The position numbers and the translations under genes are program-made. From assembly GCA_964524835.1 (NCBI GenBank), contig CAZGEG010000011.1, positions 1 to 64,000 on the forward strand: DNA of 64,000 nt. The letters are read 5' to 3'. The notes below the pieces were generated by a model that was given only the letters and a program-made list of their open reading frames with translations, searched no databases and was not told the DNA's origin. This DNA is from JACRCG01 sp964524835. Its GTDB lineage: Bacteria > Desulfobacterota > Desulfuromonadia > Geobacterales > Pseudopelobacteraceae. Shown here piece after piece: positions 32,421 through 39,589 of the stretch; the first letter of the stretch is position 1, and every line of letters begins with the position of its first letter.

Positions 32421-32527
32421 CAGGCCGTCTCGTCCGGAAAACCGGCCGGGCGAAGCGGGTGAACCGGACACCCCGTTCTTGCTTCCCCAATGGATACATA
32501 AAATTCTTGTTGAAGATTCTGGCCACA
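32421..32527. other. GC-rich spacer of unknown origin
   Basis: About 100 bp with a CCGGAAAACCGG hairpin and CCGGGCGAAGCGGG, unlike the AT-rich gene before it. It is possibly a leftover of a mobile element; no family was recognised. Confidence 0.25.
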
Positions 32528-32566
32528 GGTATTGCTATTTAAAAAATAGTAATACCTGCTTTTTTT
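32528..32566 (+). terminator. Intrinsic terminator before the vapB-like gene
   Basis: 13-bp stem GGTATTGCTATTT / AAATAGTAATACC (one G-T pair), tight loop, then seven T in GCTTTTTTT. It sits only 13 bp before the antitoxin ATG, so it could instead be an operator palindrome for the toxin-antitoxin operon. Confidence 0.55.
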
Positions 32567-32578
32567 GGAGGGTGTGTC

Positions 32579-32805
32579 ATGGGAAAAACATCAAAAGTTA
32601 CGGTAAAGGGGCAGGTTCTCATCCCTGGCGATATCAGGAAACGCCACCATATTGAGCCCGGCAGCGAGGTGTGCTTTGTGGAGTATGGTGCATCGAGCCC
32701 GTGGTAGCAGACCCCGTTGCTGCCGCGTGGGGAATGCTGCCTTCTGAACCATCACTTGCTGATGAATTGCTTGAAGAACGTAAGCGGGACAAAGCCCGTG
32801 AATAA
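32579..32805 (+). pseudogene. VapB/AbrB-type antitoxin, frameshifted
   Basis: The first 37 codons encode a SpoVT-AbrB swapped-hairpin DNA-binding domain (S-K-V-T-V-K-G-Q-V-L-I-P then R-K-R-H-H-I-E-P-G). The frame then hits TAG at 32705, giving only 42 residues. In another frame, from about 32692, codons read P-V-V-A-D-P-V-A-A-A-W-G-M-L and then D-E-L-L-E-E-R-K-R-D-K-A-R-E to TAA at 32803, the typical C-terminal toxin-binding arm. Restoring one base near 32688-32691 (GGTGC to GGTGGC) would reconnect them. A good ribosome site (GGAGG) precedes the ATG. The damage removes the toxin-neutralising part. Confidence 0.75.
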
Positions 32806-33196
32806 CTATGTGCTGGATAGTTTTGCCCTGCTGCGCTTCTTTCAGAAAGAGCCGGGCAATGAGTCGGTAAAAGCAATCCTTGATGATGTCCAGCGTGGCA
32901 CGGCCTGCGCGATGCTTAACGTCATCAATATGGGAGAAATCATCTACACCGTCCAGCGGAGGTTCGGTCTGCGCTACAAGCTGGATGTGGTGATGAACAT
33001 CGACCGGCTTGGCATTGTGATTCTTCCGGCGACCAATGATTGTGTGTTTCGGGCCGCTGAATTAAAGGCACAATTTGCCATGTCACATGCCGACACCTTT
33101 GTTGTTGCCTCCGCCATGGAGCATAATGCGACGGTGGCAACGGGAGATCCGGAGTTTCTGCAGGTGGAGTCGCTGGTAAAAATCCTCTGGATCTAG
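32798..33196 (+). CDS. VapC-type PIN-domain toxin
   Basis: PIN ribonuclease, 132 residues from GTG at 32798, which overlaps the antitoxin stop as in most vapBC pairs. All four acidic catalytic positions are visible: Asp7 (V-L-D-S), Glu47 (M-G-E-I-I-Y), Asp99 (S-H-A-D-T-F-V) and Asp117 (A-T-G-D-P-E-F). VapC toxins cleave specific RNAs, often tRNAs, and are held inactive by VapB. Here the toxin frame is intact while the antitoxin is frameshifted, so either expression is lost, another antitoxin substitutes, or the frameshift is a sequencing error. Confidence 0.85.
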   Translation: MNNYVLDSFALLRFFQKEPGNESVKAILDDVQRGTACAMLNVINMGEIIYTVQRRFGLRYKLDVVMNIDRLGIVILPATNDCVFRAAELKAQFAMSHADTFVVASAMEHNATVATGDPEFLQVESLVKILWI

Positions 33197-33197
33197 T

Positions 33198-33368
33198 ATC
33201 AAGCTGATCGCCGAACCAACTCTCACCGTGACCGAACATGACTATGCCGCCCTGTGGCAGCGCTATTTCCAGCGTCACACCATTGCAGAGCGGCATAATC
33301 CCAAACTGCAGCAGATACATGTGCCGCTGCGCTGTCGGAAACTTCTGACGGAGTTTAAAGCCCCGTGA
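33198..33368 (+). pseudogene. C-terminal remnant of a DUF4130-type DNA-repair protein
   Basis: A 56-codon open stretch without a start codon, directly after the PIN toxin. It reads D-Y-A-A-L-W-Q-R-Y-F-Q-R-H-T-I-A-E-R-H-N then Q-I-H-V-P-L-R-C-R-K-L-L, matching in pattern the end of DUF4130/TIGR03915 proteins (W..YF..I.I..R.N..Q...P.RYW). The N-terminal part is gone. The stop overlaps the end of the convergent DUF4139 gene by 14 bp. Confidence 0.45.
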
Positions 33369-35019
33369 TTTCCTTCTCCTTCGGGTATTCCACCAGGATG
33401 CCGAAGGTCAGTTCTTTCTTTTCTCCCGCCAGCAGCGGGGTTTTCCAGATCACCGTGCCATCGTTCTTGATCTCAGCCGGTTTAAGGGACGGCTCTTCCA
33501 GCGACACCTTGATCTCCTCGTCGCCGGCAACCGGCAGCTGATCGCGCAGGGTAAGAGTCAGCGGCTCCTTGCGGAAATTGTTCATTTCGATACGATAGCG
33601 GTAGCTGACGCGGTTCTTGCCGAACAGCCCGGCTTCCCGGTGCTGTTTCAACTCCTCCCGCTTGACCGTTACCTGATCGTCGTTGCCGAAAAACAGGTCG
33701 AACTTCTCTCCGGCGGCGACTTTTTTCAACCGGGAACTGCCGGTGAAACTGTTACCGATAAAGGTATTGACCTTGCCCGGCAGAAACGGGTAGTCGGAAC
33801 GGTTGATGAGCTCGGATTTGAGAAATACGGAGGGAGAGAGCTTCGGCACCGCTAGGTATTCGATGCTGACCGGCAGTTGCAGGGTCGCAACCACCGTGCC
33901 GTGGCGGCTGCCGTCGGACGGGATGTCGAGGGCGCGGGGGACGTGGAAGGATACGGATGTCTGCCCGTCGCTGATCCGGGCAACTTCGAATTCGGCTGGG
34001 ACTTCTTCGGCTTTCGCTTCATCCATACGGCCGTCGTTTGACAACAGTCGCATTGCCTTTGTTGCACGTTCGGACGGAGCAGGCGCTCCGGCAAAGGCCA
34101 TCTCTGTCATCATCGGTCGCGGCCGGTACAGGGAAATGTTCCACGGCATCAGCTCCGGTGGCGCCCCGCCGATGGCCGGGCGGGCGGTGGAAAGGGTCAG
34201 ATCGACATTGCGCCAATCTTCACCGGTCTGCTGGCGGATCATGGCCTGAAAAGTCAGGTCGGCACTCTTGCCGTCCGGGGCCAGGCGGACATCGTAGGAA
34301 GGCTCCCACCCTGCCTGGGGAATCATTGCTGCCAGCTCAATCGTGAGGTTGCCGACGCGGGTGACGTCAACAGCCACCTCAACGGTTTTAACCTCTTTTC
34401 GACCCGAACCGGTAGCTTCATGTTGCTGGCGGCGCAGAGCGTCGATCTTGTCCGTGATTGTTTTCTTGTCGAACTCGATCTCCCGGCTCTGCTCTTCGGC
34501 CCTGGTTATCCCGGAGCCGACAAAGCTGGAAGCGTCCTGCAGCTCTGCCGAGGTTGGTCGGCCAACCGCCAGCTCCTTGGAGATGCGATCTCCCCAGGCG
34601 ACGCGGATCGACTCGAGAAAGGCCTTTTGCGCAGTGATGCCGGCTTTTTTTGCGTCCAGTCCGGCGGCATGTTTTCCCAGAAGTCGGATTTCCTCCTGCA
34701 GTTCCAGTACGCGTCTCTCACCGCTCTGTTCCAGAAACAACCGCTTGATTTCCAGCCCGGTTATGGTCGTCGCAGCGGTCCCTTTTCCGTCAACTCGTAC
34801 CGAGTCATCCAGTATCAGTGTCGGCAGGGATTCAAAGGCAATCAGGTAGCTCCCCGGTTTGAGGTTGAGAGTTGTGCTGCGGGTGGTCAGCGCCCTGTCG
34901 GCGTAAACGGTGACTGCGGTTATGACTGATGGTGCTGGGATTCGTCTCAGGTCGGCCGAGAAGGAGAGGGAGGGGGGCAGGATGATGGTCAGGAACAGAA
35001 AATTGCGCAAAATTTTCAT
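33355..35019 (-). CDS. MuiA-like DUF4139/DUF4140 protein
   Basis: 554 residues. A signal peptide (1-22, ending F-S-A) indicates export. The DUF4140 N-terminal domain (about 30-130) begins V-T-V-Y-A-D-R-A and continues into a Lys/Glu-rich coiled coil; a second coiled coil lies at 180-215. The DUF4139 beta-rich domain fills 230-554, with W-E-P-S-Y-D-V-R, Q-T-G-E-D-W and V-D-L-T-L-S-T-A-R-P as family marks. Members are called mucoidy-inhibitor MuiA family, but the molecular role is not settled. AAGGAG precedes the ATG. It follows the RRM gene on the same strand, separated by a perfect hairpin. Confidence 0.85.
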   Translation of the reverse strand: MKILRNFLFLTIILPPSLSFSADLRRIPAPSVITAVTVYADRALTTRSTTLNLKPGSYLIAFESLPTLILDDSVRVDGKGTAATTITGLEIKRLFLEQSGERRVLELQEEIRLLGKHAAGLDAKKAGITAQKAFLESIRVAWGDRISKELAVGRPTSAELQDASSFVGSGITRAEEQSREIEFDKKTITDKIDALRRQQHEATGSGRKEVKTVEVAVDVTRVGNLTIELAAMIPQAGWEPSYDVRLAPDGKSADLTFQAMIRQQTGEDWRNVDLTLSTARPAIGGAPPELMPWNISLYRPRPMMTEMAFAGAPAPSERATKAMRLLSNDGRMDEAKAEEVPAEFEVARISDGQTSVSFHVPRALDIPSDGSRHGTVVATLQLPVSIEYLAVPKLSPSVFLKSELINRSDYPFLPGKVNTFIGNSFTGSSRLKKVAAGEKFDLFFGNDDQVTVKREELKQHREAGLFGKNRVSYRYRIEMNNFRKEPLTLTLRDQLPVAGDEEIKVSLEEPSLKPAEIKNDGTVIWKTPLLAGEKKELTFGILVEYPKEKEITGL

Positions 35020-35045
35020 GATATGCTCCTTGCGTATGTACTGAT

Positions 35046-35079
35046 CTATCGTTCCCGCAACAGTGTGCGGGAACGATAG
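35046..35079 (-). terminator. Perfect 13-bp hairpin after the RRM gene
   Basis: CTATCGTTCCCGC / GCGGGAACGATAG with an 8-base loop. There is no T tract on either side, so it may stabilise the 3' end of the RRM mRNA or act as a weak or Rho-dependent terminator. Confidence 0.5.
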
Positions 35080-35093
35080 GAGCTGTTGTCAAG

Positions 35094-35765
35094 TTATCTG
35101 CGGCCTTTGGCAGGGGGGCGCGGGCCGTCTCCCTGCCGTTTACCGCCGACCGGACGACCGGTGCGCTTGGCAGAAGGCGCCGGGCGCCCGCTTGCGGAAG
35201 CATCTTTAGCGGCAGCGGGCCGCCATTTTTTGACCGCCTCCTTCGCTGCAGAGGACCGCCCGGTTTTTGTCGCTTCCTTGATTACGGGGCGAGCGCTCTT
35301 TGTCCTTTTTTCCGTTGCCGGTCGCTCGTATAAGCCGGCATCCTTGGGCGCTGACGGGCGGGCTCCCGCCGCAGGACGAGCTGATGCAGGACGAGCTGAT
35401 GCAGGACGAGCTGATGCAGGACGTGAAGACGTCGCAGGGCGAGCAGACGCAGATGCTGCAGGACGGGGCGCTGCCAGCGGCTTTCGTCTGACAAATGGTG
35501 CCTTTGCCGGACGGTCTTTCTGCGGTTTTGCAATGCTGACGACGATGCAGCGGTCAATCAGGTAGGTGCCGTCCAGGGTTTCAACAACCTCATCCAGGTT
35601 GACTTCGGACAGCATCCGGACGTAGCCGCAGCGCTTGAATTCGCCGGTCTGCTCGTCAACGATCAGGTGGACCGAGGTGACGACCCCCATGATCTCAAAT
35701 AGTTTGCGTAAATCCTCTTCGGTTGCCTGCTCCGAGATATGTCCAACGTAGAGTTCCTTTGCCAT
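35094..35765 (-). CDS. RRM RNA-binding protein with basic repeat tail
   Basis: 223 residues. The N-terminal RRM (1-82) has RNP2 as L-Y-V-G-H-I and RNP1 as R-C-G-Y-V-R-M, where the usual aromatic residues are partly replaced. The C-terminal 140 residues are low-complexity Ala/Pro/Arg/Lys/Ser, including tandem R-P-A-S-A units (about 110-130) and a G-R-P-x-G-x-K-R end, likely disordered and RNA-binding. Small RRM proteins with basic tails occur in cyanobacteria and delta-proteobacteria; roles in cold response or mRNA handling are suggested but not settled. AAGGAA precedes the ATG. Confidence 0.85.
   Translation of the reverse strand: MAKELYVGHISEQATEEDLRKLFEIMGVVTSVHLIVDEQTGEFKRCGYVRMLSEVNLDEVVETLDGTYLIDRCIVVSIAKPQKDRPAKAPFVRRKPLAAPRPAASASARPATSSRPASARPASARPASARPAAGARPSAPKDAGLYERPATEKRTKSARPVIKEATKTGRSSAAKEAVKKWRPAAAKDASASGRPAPSAKRTGRPVGGKRQGDGPRPPAKGRR
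35376..35424 (-). repeat. 15-bp tandem repeat in the RRM tail
   Basis: Three near-perfect units of GACGAGCTGATGCAG (plus-strand reading) encode R-P-A-S-A steps on the minus strand. Copy number is likely to vary between strains. Confidence 0.7.
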
Positions 35766-35787
35766 GACGAATGTTCCTTGTGGTACT

Positions 35788-36552
35788 TTATTTCGGCTCC
35801 CTGTGAACGGCGAGCGGTCCCCAGGACTGACCAGTCGGCATCAGCTCCAGGGTGTTGATGTTGACATGCGGCGGCTGGCTGACGATCCAGCGCACCGTTT
35901 CGGCGATGTCTTCGGCCGTTAGCGGCTCGGTCCCACGGTACACGGTGGCGGCCTGCTCGTCATCGCCCTTGAAGCGTACTTTCGAAAACTCCGTTTCGGC
36001 CATACCGGGCTGGATGCAGGAGACCCGCACCCGGGTGCCGAGCAGATCGCAGCGCAGGTTGCGGGAAAACTGGGTCACAAAGGCCTTTGTCCCGCCGTAG
36101 ACGTTGCCGCCCGGATAGGGCCAGGCACCGGCGGTTGAACTGATGTTGATGATATGGCCGCGATTGCGGGCCACCATGCCGGGGAGTACGAAGCGGGTGC
36201 AGTACATCAACCCCTTGATGTTGGTATCCACCATCGTATCCCAGTCATCAAGGTCCGCATGCTGGGCCGGTTCCAGCCCCAATGCCAGACCGGCATTATT
36301 GAGCAGCACATCGATAGAGCGGAAACTTTCCGGCAATGATTCGACAGCTCCCCGTACCGCCTCGCGGTCTGTCACGTCCAGCGGGATTATCTGTACCTCA
36401 GAGTCTGCCGATAGTTCCCCCTGCAGCTTCAGGAGCGGATCAATCCGCCTGGCGGTCAGGATCAGCCGGTTCCCCCCGGTGGCGAAGATGCGGGCGCAGG
36501 CCGCGCCGAATCCTGAGGATGCGCCGGTAATGAAGATAGTATTTCCGCTCAT
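35788..36552 (-). CDS. Short-chain dehydrogenase (YdfG-like)
   Basis: Classical SDR of 254 residues. The cofactor motif T-G-A-S-S-G-F-G is at 9-16, N-N-A-G at about 86-89, and the catalytic Ser in I-N-I-S-S-T-A-G with Y-G-G-T-K. The R-R motif after the second strand (T-A-R-R) suggests NADP(H). Overall it is closest to YdfG-type enzymes acting on 3-hydroxy acids such as serine or malonic semialdehyde; the substrate is not provable from sequence. Its start overlaps the end of the pseudouridine synthase gene (ATGA), implying coupled translation. Confidence 0.88.
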   Translation of the reverse strand: MSGNTIFITGASSGFGAACARIFATGGNRLILTARRIDPLLKLQGELSADSEVQIIPLDVTDREAVRGAVESLPESFRSIDVLLNNAGLALGLEPAQHADLDDWDTMVDTNIKGLMYCTRFVLPGMVARNRGHIINISSTAGAWPYPGGNVYGGTKAFVTQFSRNLRCDLLGTRVRVSCIQPGMAETEFSKVRFKGDDEQAATVYRGTEPLTAEDIAETVRWIVSQPPHVNINTLELMPTGQSWGPLAVHREPK

Positions 36553-37442
36553 GGTGCCTCCCCTTGTGCCAGCTGATACACTGTTTTAAGCAGGCTGTCC
36601 TGCCCGATCCCCCTCCGTACACAGAGATCCAGCATTTCTTCCTGCAGCGGTGCGCAGACGGTCAGTTCACCCGCTTCTTCCAGGGCCAGCGATGTCCGGA
36701 ACGAATGCAGCGCGAATCCGGCCAACTCCGGCAGGTCACCGCCGCCATAACGTTTGTCGCCGACAACCGGGCGTCCGATCGAAGCCAGATGGCGGCGGAT
36801 CTGGTGCATCCGTCCGCTGATCGGGGTGACGGCCAGCAGGGAGCTGTTTTCACCGGCCAGCAGTATTCTGTAGCGGGTCTCGGACTCCTTGCCGTCCAGT
36901 GTTTCGGTGATGACGCCGCTGCTTTCGGGAGTTCCCCATACCAGCGCCAGGTAGAGCTTGTCCAGACCGGTCTCTTTCACCTGCCGGCCGTAGATTGCTG
37001 CAGAACTGGAGCTCTTGGCAAGAATGACCGCTCCGGAAGTGCCGCGGTCGAGGCGATTGACCGGATACAGCTTGCAGGGAGTGGCGCGCTGGATCATATA
37101 CGCCTGGCCGACCTCCACCAGGTTGTCCTCGAATTCGGCAGTGCGGTGCATCGGGAGGCCGGGGGGCTTGTTGGCAATCAGGATCAGGCCGTCCTCAAAG
37201 AGAATGTCCAGAGGCGGACGGACCGGTGACAGTTGAGCCGCCGTAGCGGCACTCTCCTTGAGCGTGACGCTGTCGTGGAGGTACAGCAGGACATCGGCCG
37301 CAGCCGGAGCACCATTGAGCCTGGCGGCGCCGCTTTTGATCAGTTTGCGTGCATAGCCGAACGGCGATGCCGGCAACAGGGTCCGCAGATAACTTTCCAG
37401 GCGGCGGCAGTGGTCCTGGCAGGTGATTTCAAAGGAGAGCAT
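36549..37442 (-). CDS. RluA-family pseudouridine synthase
   Basis: 297 residues. A short S4-like N-terminal segment (about 12-65, with Y-A-R-K-L-I-K-S-G and R-L-N-G) is followed by the catalytic domain. The active-site motif is N-R-L-D-R-G-T-S-G (about 130-138), with the catalytic Asp; K-L-Y-L-A-L-V-W-G and G-R-M-H-Q-I-R-R-H-L are the other family marks. RluA-type enzymes isomerise specific uridines in 23S rRNA or tRNA; the target cannot be told here. It overlaps the downstream SDR gene by 4 bp. Confidence 0.9.
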   Translation of the reverse strand: MLSFEITCQDHCRRLESYLRTLLPASPFGYARKLIKSGAARLNGAPAAADVLLYLHDSVTLKESAATAAQLSPVRPPLDILFEDGLILIANKPPGLPMHRTAEFEDNLVEVGQAYMIQRATPCKLYPVNRLDRGTSGAVILAKSSSSAAIYGRQVKETGLDKLYLALVWGTPESSGVITETLDGKESETRYRILLAGENSSLLAVTPISGRMHQIRRHLASIGRPVVGDKRYGGGDLPELAGFALHSFRTSLALEEAGELTVCAPLQEEMLDLCVRRGIGQDSLLKTVYQLAQGEAP

Positions 37443-37468
37443 ATGTATGACAGACTGGAGATGCCGGC

Positions 37469-38410
37469 TTACACCACTATCCGGTCATCCTTGTAGCCTG
37501 CATTTACCTCCAGCGCTTCATTCATGGCACGAATGGCGACTTCAATCTGGCTGTCGTCAGGTTCGCGGGTGGTCAGTCGCTGCAGCGCCAGGCCCGGGGT
37601 GATCACCATCTTGACGAGCGGGTGGCTGTCGTGCTGTGCGCTCCATTTCAGAAATTCATAGGAAATGCCGGCGATCATCGGCAGCAGGACTATCCGCGAC
37701 CCGGCTTTGAGATAGAACGGCCAGAGCTTGGGTATCAGGGAGAATACGGCGATGCTGACCAGCATCACGATCAGCAGGAAACTGGTGCCGCAGCGCGGAT
37801 GGAGGCGGCTGTAGCGGCGGACATTCTCAACCGTCATTGCAACTCCGTCCTCGAAGGCAAATATGGATTTGTGCTCGGCGCCGTGATACTGGAAGACCCG
37901 CTGGATATCTTCCATCCGTGAGATGGCCCAGATGTAGAGGAGGAAAACCACCACCCGGATCACGCCATCCACCAGGTTGAAGATGATGTTGTTGTCGCCG
38001 ATGACCGGCGTCAGCAGTTTGGTCAGATAGAGCGGGAAGAGAAAAAACAGGCAGATTCCGAATCCGAAAGCGATCGACATCGTGCCGGCCATAGCCCACG
38101 AAGAGAGTTCGCTCCCCCCCTCCTTGCCGCCGGATTTTTTCTTTTCCACCTCTTTTTCGTCTTCGGTCATCGCTTCGTTGGCGGAAAAATTCAGGGCCTT
38201 GATGCCGATGATCAATGAGGTGAAGAGCGCTACCGCCCCGCGAACGATCGGCAGCTTGACGATCGGGAAGCGCTCGGAGAGCGGCACAATCAGTTCTTTC
38301 CTGACGATGATCTCGCCGCCCGGACGGCGAACTGCAATGGCAACCGAGCGCGGGGCCCGCATCATGACCCCTTCGATGACCGCTTGCCCGCCAACGTGTA
38401 TCTTATCCAT
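37469..38410 (-). CDS. DUF1385 (YqhQ-like) membrane protein
   Basis: 313 residues. It begins V-G-G-Q-A-V-I-E-G-V-M-M-R-A-P, the hallmark of DUF1385. Membrane segments lie near 55-75, 105-130 and 138-165, with further hydrophobic stretches at 210-230. A Y-H-G-A-E-H-K motif and R-x-H-P-R-C-G-T-S-F are conserved. A charged Lys/Glu insert (about 80-98) faces the cytoplasm. The function is not firmly known. AGAGG precedes the ATG. It lies just downstream of thyX on the same strand, in an order common in Geobacter-type genomes (rho - rpmE - DUF1385). Confidence 0.9.
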   Translation of the reverse strand: MDKIHVGGQAVIEGVMMRAPRSVAIAVRRPGGEIIVRKELIVPLSERFPIVKLPIVRGAVALFTSLIIGIKALNFSANEAMTEDEKEVEKKKSGGKEGGSELSSWAMAGTMSIAFGFGICLFFLFPLYLTKLLTPVIGDNNIIFNLVDGVIRVVVFLLYIWAISRMEDIQRVFQYHGAEHKSIFAFEDGVAMTVENVRRYSRLHPRCGTSFLLIVMLVSIAVFSLIPKLWPFYLKAGSRIVLLPMIAGISYEFLKWSAQHDSHPLVKMVITPGLALQRLTTREPDDSQIEVAIRAMNEALEVNAGYKDDRIVV

Positions 38411-38422
38411 GTGACCTCTTTA

Positions 38423-39115
38423 TTATTCCAGATTCTTGTAAAATTCCCTGACTTCTGTGGCCTGACCGCAGCAGAACTTGCCTTCCGGGCAGGGGCCACC
38501 GACGCAGCCGGGGCCGGCCGCGCGGAAGATAACCGGCGCTATCCTTTTTACCAGCCGCAGCATCTCGACACTCATCTCGCGTATTTCCCACTGGGCGCGC
38601 TGACAGCAGCGGAGGGCGAAAAAGTGCAGCAGTTCGCGGGCATTCATCGTCATGATGATCTTGGTCTCGGTGGCGTTGGGGAGGATGTAGCGGGCGTCCT
38701 CGGCCGGAATCCCCATCTCTATCAGCTGGGCGTAGGCCTTGTGAACTGTCTCCGACATGAAGGCAAATATCTGCCTGGCCTCGGAATTATCGGCGATCGT
38801 GTCCGGCATGATGGAGGTGAATTCCTCCTTGTGCGACACGTAGCGCTGGGACTGCTGGGAAAACGAGGCGATGCGGTGGCGCACCAGCTGGTGCGTCGTG
38901 ACCCGCGAAATTCCCTCGATGCCGAAGGTGAACGAGGCGTGCTCAAGCACCGAGTGGTGACCCAGCGACATGATCTTGTCCAGAAACGACTCAATATCTG
39001 AAGCCGCCAGTTTTTCCCGTAAATCATCAATTGAGGTAGGCGAGTAACAGAGACGTGCGGCTAACGCTACAGTGCGTTCGGGATTGGGGGTGTGTTCGAT
39101 CAGGGTGACGTTCAT
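38423..39115 (-). CDS. thyX: Flavin-dependent thymidylate synthase
   Basis: Makes dTMP from dUMP using FAD, methylene-tetrahydrofolate and NADPH. It is 230 residues. The ThyX motif is complete: R-H-R-I-A-S-F-S-Q-Q-S-Q-R-Y at 79-92, with the upstream H-x-S-V-L-E-H-A-S-F. The C-terminal extension (about 200-222) is Cys-rich (C-V-G-G-P-C-P-E-G-K-F-C-C-G), not part of the minimal ThyX fold. AGGA precedes the ATG. It is probably co-transcribed with the DUF1385 gene, 12 bp downstream. Confidence 0.95.
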   Translation of the reverse strand: MNVTLIEHTPNPERTVALAARLCYSPTSIDDLREKLAASDIESFLDKIMSLGHHSVLEHASFTFGIEGISRVTTHQLVRHRIASFSQQSQRYVSHKEEFTSIMPDTIADNSEARQIFAFMSETVHKAYAQLIEMGIPAEDARYILPNATETKIIMTMNARELLHFFALRCCQRAQWEIREMSVEMLRLVKRIAPVIFRAAGPGCVGGPCPEGKFCCGQATEVREFYKNLE

Positions 39116-39230
39116 GGTGTCCTGTTCGAGCCATGCACAGGGATGGTAATGGTCATTTCAGAAGCTGGCATGCTCTGATTGGTATGGTGGTTCCTGTACG
39201 GTGACCCTTTGAAACCAGGGGAGTCAGGAG

Positions 39231-39267
39231 AAAAAAAAGGGGATTTGCCTCGCGACAAAGCCCCTCA
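39231..39267 (-). terminator. Terminator after rpmE
   Basis: On the minus strand GGGGCTTTG, a 7-9 base loop, CAAATCCCC (one mismatch), then TTTTTTTT. It lies 22 bp after the rpmE stop and closes the rho-rpmE unit. Confidence 0.75.
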
Positions 39268-39288
39268 CATGTGGATACAAGCGAACGA

Positions 39289-39489
39289 TCAGACCTGGCC
39301 GTAACGTTTTTTGTAGCGATCAACACGTCCTGCGGTGTCGATCAATTTCTGCTTGCCGGTGTAGAACGGGTGGCAGGCTGAACAGATCTCGGTGCTGATC
39401 TCGCTTTTTGTGGAGCGTGTCTGGAATGTATTACCGCACAGGCACTTAACGGTAATCTCGGAATAATCTGGGTGGATACCTTCTTTCAT
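39289..39489 (-). CDS. rpmE: Ribosomal protein L31, zinc form
   Basis: 66-residue L31 of the large subunit. It begins M-K-E-G-I-H-P-D-Y and carries C-L-C-G and C-S-A-C-H-P-F-Y-T-G-K-Q, the paired Cys of the zinc-binding (C+) type. I chose the ATG at 39489, preceded by GGAGGAAGAG, over the longer open frame because homology starts there. It follows rho on the same strand with 100 bp between. Confidence 0.96.
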   Translation of the reverse strand: MKEGIHPDYSEITVKCLCGNTFQTRSTKSEISTEICSACHPFYTGKQKLIDTAGRVDRYKKRYGQV

Positions 39490-39589
39490 CTCTTCCTCCT
39501 TCAAGTGCTTTACGACGTAACTTATATCAATTGTGAACAGTAAAGTGTGACTGTAGCCATTTTGAATGTTTTTTGCAACCATTTTTTCG

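Noticed and set aside
35376..35424. 15-bp repeats considered as direct regulatory repeats
   Set aside because: They keep the reading frame and encode a protein repeat in the RRM tail.
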